Positions 24,751 to 35,013 of a DNA stretch of 64,000 nucleotides are shown in pieces. Made by a program: the position numbers and the translations under genes. The notes beneath the pieces were generated by a model. The model did not search any database. It was not told the origin of the DNA and saw nothing but the letters and a program-made list of their open reading frames with translations. How positions within the stretch are numbered: the first letter of the stretch is position 1; each line of letters begins with the position of its first letter. The stretch is from contig NZ_ARYJ01000009.1 in NCBI RefSeq assembly GCF_000685215.1, forward strand, positions 59,436 to 123,435. Reading direction: 5' to 3'. The DNA is from Hyphomonas jannaschiana VP2. Lineage in GTDB: Bacteria > Pseudomonadota > Alphaproteobacteria > Caulobacterales > Hyphomonadaceae.

Positions 24751-26919
24751 TCAATTCGGGTTGAGAGTCGTACGACGCTCCAGGTGTTCCTCGACCTGCT
24801 CACGCTGAAGCCAGAGTTCGCGAAACGCCTTCTGCGACAGCAATTCGAGCTGGTCACTGTAATGCGTTGTGCCGGGCTGGCGCGAATTGCCGTAGCTCAT
24901 CCGGCCGTAAGCCTTGATGGGCGTGGAAAACTCGATCAGAGCCACCCAGGTTTCCCCATGCGCCGGCGTCCGGACGCCGTCCCCATTCGGTTCGGACCAG
25001 GTGATTACGTCGAACGATCCGAGATTGCCGTATCCGCTGTGCCCGGGAACATCGACATCTTCCAGGATAAACCGCGAAACATCTCCATAGAGCGGATCGA
25101 TCATCCCGTATTTTTTCCTCGTCGAAGTGATGGCTTGCCGTAGGAGATCGACCGCACCTTCCGGGTCACGAAGCCCTGACGGAGTATTGATCGGGTCATC
25201 GTCGCTCCAGGGAATGGCAAACCCCTCCTGTCCGCTCATGCGGGCACCGGCGAACAGCTTGGCCCATTCTTCAAACAGGACACCGGCACGGTTATCTGAG
25301 GAAAATGTCCTGTCCCAGCCTGAGAGGAGTTCGACCGCTTCCTGCATGTCCGGGTTGTCGTCGCCGGATGCTGCAGCGAGCAGGTCCGGCAGGACCCGGT
25401 CAGCCATCAGGGCCTGCGCGGACAGCTTCAGGTCAACAAATTCGTCAAACGAGATGTTGTCATGTTCCGTCATCATCTTCAGGGAATTCTGCGCCCGCAT
25501 GGACAGAGGTGTTCTCGGCGCAAAATAGGACGGATAGTCTTCGGGCTTGTAAGGCACCGGAAGCGTCGCCTCCCAGGGCGGATCGTTTGAGTTCTGGATA
25601 AAACCGGACTCAGGATCGGTAACGCGCGGCAGGTCTTCAAAGTCGTGAATTTCGGTCCAGAGATATTCTGACGTATCACCTGGGACCAGGCCTTTCCAGA
25701 AATCGATGTCTCCGGACGTTCGCCTTGGTGCCATGCCGTTGAAGATATACTCAATATGGCCGTCGCGGTCGGCATAGGAAATATTGAACGTCGGCACCTG
25801 AAGCCGGGAAATGGCTTCATGGAACTCATCATAGCTGTCCGATGTCACCATATCAAAATACTGGTTCAACATGCCCGGCCGGTCGAGACCGGCCACGCGC
25901 AGGGCGACGAACTTGCCATCCGGCCGCTCAAAGACAGGCCCATGCACCGTGGAGCGGATTGTGACCGGTACATCCAGATAGGTCCCATCGTCCTGAAGCA
26001 GCTTGTAGCTAGTCTCCCGCACATCGAACGGCAGCACTTTGCCATCGAACAGGTAGCCATTGTCCCTCAGCGTCAGCTCATAAGTCGTGGCACCCACCAT
26101 GCCGTTCACGGTGTTGGAAATCCCCATCTGCTGATTGAAGGCAAAGCGGATGACCGGCAGCCCGACCTGCGTCGCGCCATAGACTTCAAAGTCCGGGCCG
26201 ACGAGGTGCGCCTCATAGTAGATAAAGAACGGCATGCTCCACGGCAGGTGCGGATTCTGAAGCAGCATGGCGTTGCCGCTGGCTGTTTTGGATGGCGCCA
26301 CAGCCCAGGTGTTCGAACCCTGCTTTTCGAGCTCCGGCGGATCGCCTTCACCAATTGTGCGATTGGGCGATGCGACGTATACGAAATTCATCAGCCGGTG
26401 GGCATGCGCAACAACATCCACGCCCGTAATGGGCAGGACCATTTTCACATCTTCGTCTATCGCTTCCGGATAGGCCTCCGCATAGGCATTCATACCATCC
26501 GCGAAGGCATCCAGATTTCTCCGGAACTCAGGGTCCTGGGCATCGTACCAGACCTGCGCCCGCTCCGGCACACCGTTCATGATCAGCCATTTGGTTGTGT
26601 CTTCATAGGCGGCGCCCCAGTATTCGGCCCCCTTGCCCCGCGCCTCTCCATAGAGACGGAATATCGTGTTGGCATGACTGTTCGCCTGCGCGTAGCCATA
26701 GCCGTAAAAGACGGTTTCCGCGTCAGTGCCGTAAATGTGCGGTACGCCATAAGTGTCCCACAGGATTTCCCCATCGGCGGCCGGTGTCTCGGCAGCAATC
26801 ATCCTCTGCCCTTCAGCTTCCGGGGCGCCCCCCATCGCCGGCGGGCTCCCCGCGCATGCGAACAGGAACGCACCACTGCCAGCAACCATGATGCCGGTGA
26901 GCAAGTGTCTGAGCTTCAT
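24751..26919 (-). CDS. Penicillin acylase family lipoprotein (Ntn hydrolase)
   Basis: A 722-residue member of the penicillin amidase family, which also includes acyl-homoserine-lactone acylases. A lipobox-like FLFAC lies at about residue 22. The small-subunit region has [10 protein letters not shown] and [13 protein letters not shown] sequence. The autocatalytic nucleophile is Ser202 in [14 protein letters not shown], where the proenzyme should be cut, and LLQNPHLPW follows. An oxyanion Asn is likely in FIQNSNDPP. It hydrolyses an N-acyl amide outside the inner membrane. AAGGA lies 9 bases before the ATG. It is last in a fecI-fecR-TBDR-acylase unit (71 bases after the TBDR stop), so its substrate is probably linked to that receptor. 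Confidence 0.92.
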   Translation of the reverse strand: MKLRHLLTGIMVAGSGAFLFACAGSPPAMGGAPEAEGQRMIAAETPAADGEILWDTYGVPHIYGTDAETVFYGYGYAQANSHANTIFRLYGEARGKGAEYWGAAYEDTTKWLIMNGVPERAQVWYDAQDPEFRRNLDAFADGMNAYAEAYPEAIDEDVKMVLPITGVDVVAHAHRLMNFVYVASPNRTIGEGDPPELEKQGSNTWAVAPSKTASGNAMLLQNPHLPWSMPFFIYYEAHLVGPDFEVYGATQVGLPVIRFAFNQQMGISNTVNGMVGATTYELTLRDNGYLFDGKVLPFDVRETSYKLLQDDGTYLDVPVTIRSTVHGPVFERPDGKFVALRVAGLDRPGMLNQYFDMVTSDSYDEFHEAISRLQVPTFNISYADRDGHIEYIFNGMAPRRTSGDIDFWKGLVPGDTSEYLWTEIHDFEDLPRVTDPESGFIQNSNDPPWEATLPVPYKPEDYPSYFAPRTPLSMRAQNSLKMMTEHDNISFDEFVDLKLSAQALMADRVLPDLLAAASGDDNPDMQEAVELLSGWDRTFSSDNRAGVLFEEWAKLFAGARMSGQEGFAIPWSDDDPINTPSGLRDPEGAVDLLRQAITSTRKKYGMIDPLYGDVSRFILEDVDVPGHSGYGNLGSFDVITWSEPNGDGVRTPAHGETWVALIEFSTPIKAYGRMSYGNSRQPGTTHYSDQLELLSQKAFRELWLQREQVEEHLERRTTLNPN

Positions 26920-26990
26920 AATGTCTGTCCTTTTCCAATCCCTGAGACTTGATCACACGACCCGTCCGATCAAACGCCAGAATGAATTTT

Positions 26991-29849
26991 TCACCAATTA
27001 TATGATCCGCGCACAAACCACGTGCCGCCTGTGAACCCGAATGGGGCAAATGTGTTGTACATGTTCGCACCGTTATCTGGCGTCGGCTCACTAATGCGAT
27101 CCGGGTAGGTATTGAACGCATTGTTTGCCCCGGCATAGATCGTGAAATATTCCGACAAGGCATAGCCGAGTTCAAAATTTGCAATCCATTCCGGCCCCAC
27201 ATCGAAATCCTCTGCGGGGTTCGTCGCGTTTCGGACGGTATATCCTCCGAACCGGGTGGCGCGGACATTCGTTCTGAAGCGCTCAATGTCCCAACCAAGA
27301 CTCAGGATAATTTTCGAGTCCGGAATTGTATCCGTCAGCGCGGCCCGTTTGCTGCGGTCGAAGATCTCTATGTCTCCAAGCGCCTCAAGCTCTGGCGGAT
27401 TTTCCATGATGTGACGGATGTCCGTCTCATTCTTGTTGTAGCCGCCGATAAAGCTGAAATCGCCGAAATCGGTGTTCCGCCGATAGGTCACAACGACATC
27501 CACACCGCGTGTTCGGGTATCGATGGCATTTGTATAATACTGCCCGCTGATGTCCGGTGAGAGGCCATTCTCTGTCAGCAATCGCTGGATCTGCTCTCCA
27601 ACACTTGTCACTCCGTCAGCGGAAAGATGAGGGTCCAGAGGAGAGAAAGCCGAGGTCACCGCAATCCGGTCATCCAAATCAATCTGGTAGAGGTCTGTCG
27701 TGATCGACAAATCACGCCACGGCGACAGCGTAAATCCGACACTCAGATTCCTGGATGTTTCGGGGTGCAATGGCGTTGCGCCGAGCGCCTTCGCGGCGGG
27801 GGAATTCACCGGCAGATTTTTCAGAAGCAACAGCTCCGCATCTCCGTCACCGTCCAGATCGCGAAACTGGCTGGTCGTGGATGAGTAGGTTTGCTGCGCT
27901 AAAGTCGGAGCGCGGAATCCGGTATTGTAAGATGCACGTATCGCCGCCCAGTTGGCTATCTCATACCGGCCATTCACCTTGTAGATCAGTTCATCGCCTG
28001 CTTCATCATCGAAGCGTTCATAACGAAGGGCGGCACCCAGAAAGACTTTACGGGCCGGGTTCCAGCCAAGTTCGCCATAGGCGCTGAGATTGGTCCGCTG
28101 ATTTCTGCCCGCATCGTCAGACCGGAAACCGGGTGTGGCTTGTGCACCGGGCGTAAGAAGCTCTCCCGCGAAGGGCTGGCCTTCCGGCCGAACATAGTCA
28201 CCGGCAATCCAGCTGGCTTCGTCACCTTCGCGAACCTCATATGTCTCCAGCCGGTGCTGGAGACCCAAAGAGACCTGCAAGGTGCCACCACGTCTGAACG
28301 CATAGCGCTTCGTCAGATCCAGCGCATTGACCCATTCCGAAGAAATCAGTTCGCCAATATGAAACGACGTTGGACTGTCCGGCCCGAGGCTGGCGTTCAG
28401 GCCGTTTATGTTTTCCCAATCGCTATTGTCTGACCCAAAATTTGACGAGATGTCCCAGTTCCAGCCCTGGGCCGTCTCCCCGCGAATTCCGGTCGCAAGT
28501 TCGAAATCGTTCTCTTTGATAATCAGGCGGGGCCTGAAACCGTCAGGATACACTTCGGGCAAAGTCACGTCGCGTGTCGGCGCGCGGAAAGACCAATTGA
28601 GCACTGACTTCCGAAAACCATACGTTCCGAAAGAATAGACCTCCGCACCGGCCAGATCCCGCACCAGGTTTGCACCTAAAACATGCGACATTTGCGGGAA
28701 TGAGCCATAGTTCTGGGAAACCATGCGGTTGATGGTTGCCTCCCTCGGGTCACGCGCGCCGTTCTCCAGCAACGGATAGAGATTTATGCGGTCGGATATA
28801 GGCACGGCCCGATTGGACTCTTCCCGGTCCATATAATTGTAAAACAGGTTCAGGCTGCCGGTCGGCCCAACCGCCATCCCCCGGCTCATGGACAGATTGA
28901 CATATTCCCCATCGTTCCGGTCGAAGTTCTGCCCTGTACTGATGGATACATCCCCGCCATCGGGGGCATCTTTCAGAATGAAGTTGATGACACCGGCAAT
29001 CGCATCGGATCCATATTGCGCCGCAGCGCCATCGCGAAGAACTTCAATCCGTTCGATTGCCGAAGCCGGCAGCATATTGACGTCTACTCCGGCGGCGCCG
29101 TTATACAGCGACGACACTGAGTTGATCAGCGCTGTTTTGTGCCGCCTTTTCCCGTTCACCAAAATCAAAGTGTGATCAGGGTTGAGGCCTCTTATGCCAC
29201 CCGACGCGATAACAGCCGCCGTGCCCCCGCCACTCCGGGCCGGCAGGTTGAACGAGGGCACCAGATAGCGGATCGACTCGAAGATACCGACAGGTCCTCC
29301 GGTTTTAAGGTCCTCACCCCCGAACACATCGACCGGCGTGGGACTGCTGACCAGTATTCTGGGAGCTCCCCGAACACCGGTTACAATGACCGCGCTCTGA
29401 ATACTTTCGTGCTCTTGTATCTCTGCAATTTTTGCATGCCCGGACACTGACGGGTCAGGCTGTTTTGGTGACGTGGCCTGGACTGCCTTCGCTGGCGGCA
29501 AGGTTGGCTCTTCAATAAGCTCAGACTGCAAAGTCAAAGCACCGTTTTCCAGACGTTCGGCACTCAGGCCCGTCCCCTTGAGCAGCATCTCAAGGGCGGC
29601 ATCACCGACCAACCATCCCTCGATAGCATTTGAGGTCTTTCCCTCCAGCATGCCGGCAGGAACGACCAGCACCACCTTCGCTTGCTCAGAGTACTCCATC
29701 AACGCACGCGCCAGCGGTTGGGCGTCGATCCGGTAGTATGCCATCCCTGTTTCATCCGGGTCTGCGAATGCCGACAGGAATTGCAGGATGACCAAGGACA
29801 TCACACCAGCCAGGCCAGCTCTACTGAGCGGTCTTCTGACATTCGACAT
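26991..29849 (-). CDS. TonB-dependent transducer with STN domain (FecA-type)
   Basis: A 952-residue receptor. After the signal peptide (ending near SAFADP) there is an STN domain (YYRIDAQPLARALMEYSEQA to LLKGTGLSAERLENGALTL), which contacts FecR. Then come a plug (VDVFGGEDL, LILVNGKRRHK, VEVLRDGAAAQYGSDAIAG) and a barrel ending WFVRGSYNW. It should both import its ligand and signal its presence to the FecR/sigma pair encoded upstream. The plug is close to that of the receptor at 2333-4960. I chose the ATG at 29849, which starts directly before the signal peptide; GAGGGG lies about 10 bases upstream. Confidence 0.93.
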   Translation of the reverse strand: MSNVRRPLSRAGLAGVMSLVILQFLSAFADPDETGMAYYRIDAQPLARALMEYSEQAKVVLVVPAGMLEGKTSNAIEGWLVGDAALEMLLKGTGLSAERLENGALTLQSELIEEPTLPPAKAVQATSPKQPDPSVSGHAKIAEIQEHESIQSAVIVTGVRGAPRILVSSPTPVDVFGGEDLKTGGPVGIFESIRYLVPSFNLPARSGGGTAAVIASGGIRGLNPDHTLILVNGKRRHKTALINSVSSLYNGAAGVDVNMLPASAIERIEVLRDGAAAQYGSDAIAGVINFILKDAPDGGDVSISTGQNFDRNDGEYVNLSMSRGMAVGPTGSLNLFYNYMDREESNRAVPISDRINLYPLLENGARDPREATINRMVSQNYGSFPQMSHVLGANLVRDLAGAEVYSFGTYGFRKSVLNWSFRAPTRDVTLPEVYPDGFRPRLIIKENDFELATGIRGETAQGWNWDISSNFGSDNSDWENINGLNASLGPDSPTSFHIGELISSEWVNALDLTKRYAFRRGGTLQVSLGLQHRLETYEVREGDEASWIAGDYVRPEGQPFAGELLTPGAQATPGFRSDDAGRNQRTNLSAYGELGWNPARKVFLGAALRYERFDDEAGDELIYKVNGRYEIANWAAIRASYNTGFRAPTLAQQTYSSTTSQFRDLDGDGDAELLLLKNLPVNSPAAKALGATPLHPETSRNLSVGFTLSPWRDLSITTDLYQIDLDDRIAVTSAFSPLDPHLSADGVTSVGEQIQRLLTENGLSPDISGQYYTNAIDTRTRGVDVVVTYRRNTDFGDFSFIGGYNKNETDIRHIMENPPELEALGDIEIFDRSKRAALTDTIPDSKIILSLGWDIERFRTNVRATRFGGYTVRNATNPAEDFDVGPEWIANFELGYALSEYFTIYAGANNAFNTYPDRISEPTPDNGANMYNTFAPFGFTGGTWFVRGSYNW

Positions 29850-30098
29850 CCTGAGTTCACCCCTCAATGGTTCGAAAAGGCTTCGAATGACATAGCGACA
29901 GGGTCCCAAGGGCCTTGATGCAGGGCCACCCAGAGGAACCTGACGACCGAAGGACATCATCTATCCCGTCGACAGAAGTATGTCCGTGAACCAGAAGGAG
30001 CGCACGATTACCCGCACAAACTGCCCTGTATTCAACAGCACCACGCGCGGAAAATACGCGCATTTGTCCATGATTTTGTCAGGTGAAAATCTGGCCGT

Positions 30099-31163
30099 TC
30101 AGTCCGCCGGCCTGAATACAACTTTCGCGGGATCGCTCATGTCTACCGAAAGAGGATATGAAGCCTCCAGCGCGAAAAGGAACTGATCAAGCCTGTCAGC
30201 GCCAAACGCCGCCGTCACCCGCATCTGCCCCAGCTGCGGATCCGAAAAATCATAGGCCCGGCGATCGTAACGGCGAATATCACCAATAATATCGCCAAGG
30301 CTGACATCTTCATAAGCCAGCCAGCCCTCGCGCCAGCTAGCGACGGAATCCGGTTCGACACCTCCGGTGCGCCGCTGGCCACTGCCAATCGACGCGACCA
30401 CCTGATCCCCGGCAGTCAGCACGTCCTTCGGAAGCACCTGATGCTGGCTTTCGGCGATTTGCGGGTCCTGCCCCTTCATCACCTGCACGATCCCTTCAGC
30501 CACGGTCACCATAACCGTGTCAGATGTCTCGCGGACATCGAACCGGGTTCCCACAACGCGCACCAGGCGGTCTCCGGCCTGCACATAGAAAGGATGTGCC
30601 TCGTCTTTGGCGACGTCAAAAAAGGCTTCGCCGTCGAGAAGCTCGGCAGTCCTGAGACCATCCTCGAATTTATAACCGAGACGCGATTTTGCCCCCAGCG
30701 TGACAACCGTGCCATCCGGCAAGGTTACATCGCGGACTTCCGCGACAGCAGTTTCGAAAACCTGCTGCTCAGCCACCGTCAGACCGGGATCAGTTGCCGG
30801 TCTGCCATGGAGGGAGACGCCAATGGTCGCGGCCAGCGCGAATGCAGCTGCCATGACCCCTCCGGCCAGAGCACGTGGTGAAAAGCGACCAGACGCGCGC
30901 CTGGATTCCTGGCTGAGGGGAGTCACGGATGGTCCGGTTTCCTGTTCTCCCAGGACACCGCAAGGCACGCCCAAGTCCATCATGATCTGCTCATAGTCAT
31001 GATAGGCAATGACGTTGCAGGTATCGGCCGCCAGCCAGGTCTCGAACTCTGCGAGCTTTTCTTCCGTGGCATCTCCGGAATGCAGATACGTCACCCAGGA
31101 TCGCGCCTGCGCCTCCACATCTTCGGAGAAGCCTTTGTTTTCGTTGGAATCCGGCTTACTCAA
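30099..31163 (-). CDS. FecR-type anti-sigma regulator
   Basis: A 354-residue protein with an N-terminal DUF4880 segment (VEAQARSWVTYLHSGDATEEKLAEF in sequence), one TM helix near residues 100-117 (ALAGGVMAAAFALAATIGV), a FecR domain (TLPDGTVVTLGAKSRLGY; GEAFFDVAKDEAHPFYVQAGD; VVGTRFDVRE) and a C-terminal STN-like DUF4974 segment. It relays ligand binding at the STN receptor to the sigma factor. I propose the TTG at 31163 (L-S-K-P), preceded by GGGAGGGAA at about 10 bases and 23 bases after the sigma stop. The frame runs further upstream into the sigma gene. Confidence 0.9.
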   Translation of the reverse strand: MSKPDSNENKGFSEDVEAQARSWVTYLHSGDATEEKLAEFETWLAADTCNVIAYHDYEQIMMDLGVPCGVLGEQETGPSVTPLSQESRRASGRFSPRALAGGVMAAAFALAATIGVSLHGRPATDPGLTVAEQQVFETAVAEVRDVTLPDGTVVTLGAKSRLGYKFEDGLRTAELLDGEAFFDVAKDEAHPFYVQAGDRLVRVVGTRFDVRETSDTVMVTVAEGIVQVMKGQDPQIAESQHQVLPKDVLTAGDQVVASIGSGQRRTGGVEPDSVASWREGWLAYEDVSLGDIIGDIRRYDRRAYDFSDPQLGQMRVTAAFGADRLDQFLFALEASYPLSVDMSDPAKVVFRPAD

Positions 31164-31186
31164 ACTGAATGTTCCCTCCCAAACCG

Positions 31187-31762
31187 CTAGCGCTTGAGCG
31201 CTTGCGAAAGGCTGGCGAGCGCCTTTTCCATCTGCCTGTAGACGTCGCCATATGACCAACCCGTTTCGTTGGCAATCTGCTGATAAGTATACCCGTGCTG
31301 CCGCCGCAAGGTCAGGATAACCTGCTGTTTTTCCGGCAGTTTTCGGAATGCTTCATTGATTGCCTCAAAACGCTCTTTCTCAAGTAGGACGCGCTCAGGG
31401 GATATATCATCCAATTGAGGACCAGAATTTTCAGCAAGGACTGCCTTCGCATACGCCATATGCCGCCCTGAACGGCGTTTCTGGTCCAGTATGATATTTC
31501 GCGCAGTCACGAGCAGGAACGCTCGCGGGTTCCTCACCTTCTGCGGCTCCTCAAGGGCCGCATAACGGATAAACGCGGCCTGCACCGCATCCTCAGGCTC
31601 AGGCGGGCCCGCCCCGAACATTCGCCGCAGGTGCCCGCAGAGATCCTTCCAGTAGACCCGGTAGAGCTGCTCAAAGTTCGGTGAGTCCTTGAGTGCCGCT
31701 GGCCCGGCAGCGTGCACCGCGTCCGGAACCGAGGGCATGGACTTCGTATTGGACTTGCTCAA
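31187..31762 (-). CDS. FecI-type ECF sigma factor
   Basis: A 191-residue sigma-70 family protein. Region 2 is visible from FEQLYRVYWKDLCGHLRR to ARNIILDQKRR, and region 4 in LPEKQQVILTLRRQHGYTYQQIA and YRQMEKAL. It would direct RNA polymerase to the TBDR/acylase genes when released by FecR. The longest reading begins with TTG at 31762; an ATG at 31738 is an alternative and neither has a strong ribosome site. The 236-base gap upstream holds its promoter region but I see no clear motif. Confidence 0.92.
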   Translation of the reverse strand: MSKSNTKSMPSVPDAVHAAGPAALKDSPNFEQLYRVYWKDLCGHLRRMFGAGPPEPEDAVQAAFIRYAALEEPQKVRNPRAFLLVTARNIILDQKRRSGRHMAYAKAVLAENSGPQLDDISPERVLLEKERFEAINEAFRKLPEKQQVILTLRRQHGYTYQQIANETGWSYGDVYRQMEKALASLSQALKR

Positions 31763-31998
31763 AACCCGGCTCGCACTTCAACACCCCGCCTGCCTAGCCA
31801 TCCGAACGGGAACAACCAAGACAAGCCTGAGGATGCGATGTGTGGGCATTCCGCTACTCATGCGCATTTGTGAAGCAATATGTCCGGCCAAATGCGAAAA
31901 TTTCAATCCTTCCAGACGAAGGCTTCGCACTACATCGACAAGCGATCAGGACTAAGGAACGCCTCCTTTTTGATTGTCTGCACGGATCGGTCTCAGAC

Positions 31999-34947
31999 TC
32001 ACTCTGGTCTGGAGTAAACGATCTCCCCATTCTTCATAACTTCGCTCACAGTCAGCGTGTTCGAAATGTCTGCGAGAGGGTCACCGTCAAGAATGGTTAT
32101 GTCAGCCAAGTATCCCGGAGCGATCTGGCCCAGTTGGCCGCCAACACCGATCGCTTCTGCGGCCTGACTTGTTGCCAGCTTCAGTACGGTGGCATTCGGA
32201 ACCCCGGCATCTGAATAGACTGCCAGTTCGTCATGTAACGAAGCGCCATAAGGAACGAATGGCGAATCCGTACCGGCAACGATTTTCCCTCCATTGTCGA
32301 TAATTTCCACAAGAGCTTCCTGACCAGCCTGTACGAACTCGGGACCCGCGCGTCTGCCCATGGCGAGCGTCGGCGTTACGTACATTCCAGACTGGGAGAT
32401 CAGGGCAACGACATCCTGGTAGGAATGCCCGGTCAAAGAACTCTTGAGGGAGTATCCCCGGCGGCTTGTCGCGCCGAAGTGTTCCATCTGGTCCACACCA
32501 TTCGCAACGGCCGGATAAAGCTCATGCCCGGTAACCGGAATACCGGACTCATGTGCCAGTTCGATCACTGTTTTCTGAACGGTGTAATCCTGGCGCACAT
32601 AGCTCTTGTAGAGGTCCAGTTTGAGTTCGGTGGAGAGGCGCATGGAATCCCTAGCCTCCTCCACCGTTCCAACCGTTTCCGAAACGCCATAGGAGACACG
32701 CGCCCCTTCATTGAGCGGCCCGGCCGTGAATACCCGCGGCGCGGCCCGCCTACCGGCATCGGCAGCCTCTCTCCGCTCGACGGCATGATAGGGGTCATCC
32801 CCGGTCTCCCGCACCGTGGTGATTCCATATTTGAACCATATATCGCCAAGCGCTTTGCCCTGACTGATCGATTGGTGCGTGTGGCTTTCGATAAGCCCGG
32901 GGATCACATATTGATCGGACGCATCGACCAGAGTGCCCACCTGCTCCACCGAGCCAGCAGGCACGATCGAACTGATCACGCCGTCTTCAACAAGAATGTC
33001 GACATTCTCAACATACTCACCTGCAGCCACATCCAGCATGTGCCCGGCGCGGATGGTGTAATCTTCATCCGGCATATCGCGATGCCACTTGGGCTTTATG
33101 TCGAGAGTACGCGTCTCTCCGGTGCCACGATCATACAGCATGATGTCAGCACCATCGATATAGATCAGCTTGCTACCATCCGCGGACCAGTTCGGGTTTT
33201 CACCTACAGACGCCACAAGCGTGGCCTCTCCGAGTTCCCCGTCTCCTGAGAGCGACGCCATATAGAGTGCGCCCTTGTACCGGTAAACGATCATGCCGTC
33301 TGAAGACCAGGCCGGACGGTTCCACTGGCGTCGGCCAAGAGACGCGTCCATTCCCTCAGGCGCGACCCAATGCGTCTCGCCTTCACCGGAAACTGGCATC
33401 AGGAACAAGGCATTGTAGCCTTCCCGAAACCTGTTGGTCTGGGGAAGCCGGCTGACGACCAGAACTGTTTCCCCATCACTGGACCAGGCCGGCGGGCTTG
33501 GCCCGAAGATTGGTTCCGACACGATTGTCTCGCCGCCTGTCGAGACATCGATGATGTTGACGGTTGCGCCCAGAAAAATCGTGACCATCGCATCGGAAAG
33601 ATAAGCGATACGCGTTCCATCAGGTGACCAGATCGGCGAGTTGGCGGGACGCGCACCGTCGGTCAGCTGCTCGAGAGCGCCTGACTCAACATCCATCAGC
33701 CAGATGTCGGACTTGCCGCCGCGGTCGCTGACAAAAGCAATGGCGCTCCCATCAGGAGACCAGTTTGGTGACAGATCGATAAAATCATCGTCTGTGACCT
33801 GCTTTGTCTCCCCAGATTCAAGGTCAGCGATCCAGAGGTCTCCAATGGCCGTGAACACAGCTTTTTTGCCATCGGGCGAGAGTGTCGGATCAATCACACC
33901 CAGTGCGGGCGTTGCCTCCGTGGACGTCAGGTCATACGTCCTGCGCTTGTAAGGCGTTCGATCCAACTCCACTGAAGCCGTGAACTCGATGTTGGTTGGC
34001 GCGTCAGCGTCCGGCGCAATAACTTTCACCTTGCCATCGGCTGTATAGAGGACCGAGCCATCTGTCAGAACCGACGGACGAAAGGGAAATACGTCTCCTC
34101 CCTCAACGAGTAGTTTTGCGTCGGAACCATCCGTGAATGCCTGCGCGACACGACCTTCGCGTCCCAGCAACCCTGCAATGTAAAGTGACTGTCCGTCTTC
34201 AGCCCAGACCGGTGCACCTAGCGTGTTCGCCGTGTACGCAATCGAGAATGCTTCTTGCGTATCCATATCGCGGACGACGAGCGCATCCATTTGACCATCG
34301 ATCACAAAAGCGAGCTTCGAACCGTCTGGCGACAGGGCGGGATAAACTGCGTTACCAAAGCCGGAAAAATAAGGCGTTAGCGGCGTTTCATACCCCGTCT
34401 CGTCGGAGACTGTCAGTTGCCGCGGCTCAGTCTCACCATCCAGCGCAAGCGACCAGACCTGGTATCCACCTTCGGTGTCAGCAGAGTAGAGGATACTTTT
34501 ACTATCAGGCGTAAAGGTTGGATAACGGGCGTCCGAGGGGCCGAAAGTCCGCTGGGTCAGTTCCGAGCCATCCGGCTTCATCGTCCAGATTGTGAAGCCA
34601 TTGCTGGCATAAGTATAAAACGCGATCAGTGACCCATCCGGCGACCATGCGGGTTCGTGGGAATCCATTTCCGCCGGTGTGAGAGCCGTTGCTGCCCCGC
34701 CGCCTGCCGGGACGGACCAGAGCACCCCCTGCAAAGCGAGTATGAGGGTGGAACCATCCGGCGACATTGCCGCCGACATATTGGTGCCTTCAGTCATAGT
34801 GACATCAATCAACACCTTATCTGGCGTCTTCGTCTCAGCCGGACTTTCGACCTCGACGGACGCCCCCTGACTGCTACAGCCCACTATCAGGACAGCCGTC
34901 AGGGCAAACACTGCCCCTGCCGATTTCAAACGCATCTTATAATTCAC
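31999..34947 (-). CDS. Lipoprotein with N-terminal TolB-like beta-propeller and C-terminal amidohydrolase
   Basis: A 982-residue protein. A lipobox VGCS lies at about residue 24. Residues about 45-630 hold many PD40/TolB-like blades, seen as repeats such as MSPDGSTL, WSPDGSLIAFYT, FTPDSKSILYS, LSPDGKKAVFT and WSADGSKLIYI. The C-terminal third is a metal-dependent amidohydrolase: IPGLIESHTHQS, KYGITTVRETGDD, LYKSYVR, TGHEL, DQMEHFG and AGTDSPF supply the His, Lys and Asp ligands. Relatives act on dipeptides or N-acyl amino acids, so peptide cleavage in the periplasm is likely. Start is the GTG at 34947 with GGGAG about 8 bases upstream. It follows GGT and a TBDR on the same strand. Confidence 0.92.
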   Translation of the reverse strand: MNYKMRLKSAGAVFALTAVLIVGCSSQGASVEVESPAETKTPDKVLIDVTMTEGTNMSAAMSPDGSTLILALQGVLWSVPAGGGAATALTPAEMDSHEPAWSPDGSLIAFYTYASNGFTIWTMKPDGSELTQRTFGPSDARYPTFTPDSKSILYSADTEGGYQVWSLALDGETEPRQLTVSDETGYETPLTPYFSGFGNAVYPALSPDGSKLAFVIDGQMDALVVRDMDTQEAFSIAYTANTLGAPVWAEDGQSLYIAGLLGREGRVAQAFTDGSDAKLLVEGGDVFPFRPSVLTDGSVLYTADGKVKVIAPDADAPTNIEFTASVELDRTPYKRRTYDLTSTEATPALGVIDPTLSPDGKKAVFTAIGDLWIADLESGETKQVTDDDFIDLSPNWSPDGSAIAFVSDRGGKSDIWLMDVESGALEQLTDGARPANSPIWSPDGTRIAYLSDAMVTIFLGATVNIIDVSTGGETIVSEPIFGPSPPAWSSDGETVLVVSRLPQTNRFREGYNALFLMPVSGEGETHWVAPEGMDASLGRRQWNRPAWSSDGMIVYRYKGALYMASLSGDGELGEATLVASVGENPNWSADGSKLIYIDGADIMLYDRGTGETRTLDIKPKWHRDMPDEDYTIRAGHMLDVAAGEYVENVDILVEDGVISSIVPAGSVEQVGTLVDASDQYVIPGLIESHTHQSISQGKALGDIWFKYGITTVRETGDDPYHAVERREAADAGRRAAPRVFTAGPLNEGARVSYGVSETVGTVEEARDSMRLSTELKLDLYKSYVRQDYTVQKTVIELAHESGIPVTGHELYPAVANGVDQMEHFGATSRRGYSLKSSLTGHSYQDVVALISQSGMYVTPTLAMGRRAGPEFVQAGQEALVEIIDNGGKIVAGTDSPFVPYGASLHDELAVYSDAGVPNATVLKLATSQAAEAIGVGGQLGQIAPGYLADITILDGDPLADISNTLTVSEVMKNGEIVYSRPE

Positions 34948-35013
34948 GTGGATTTCTCCCAGCTAAAATTCAAACGAGTATTCGTAGACCACTTCACGGC
35001 CTCTCCCGGACAA

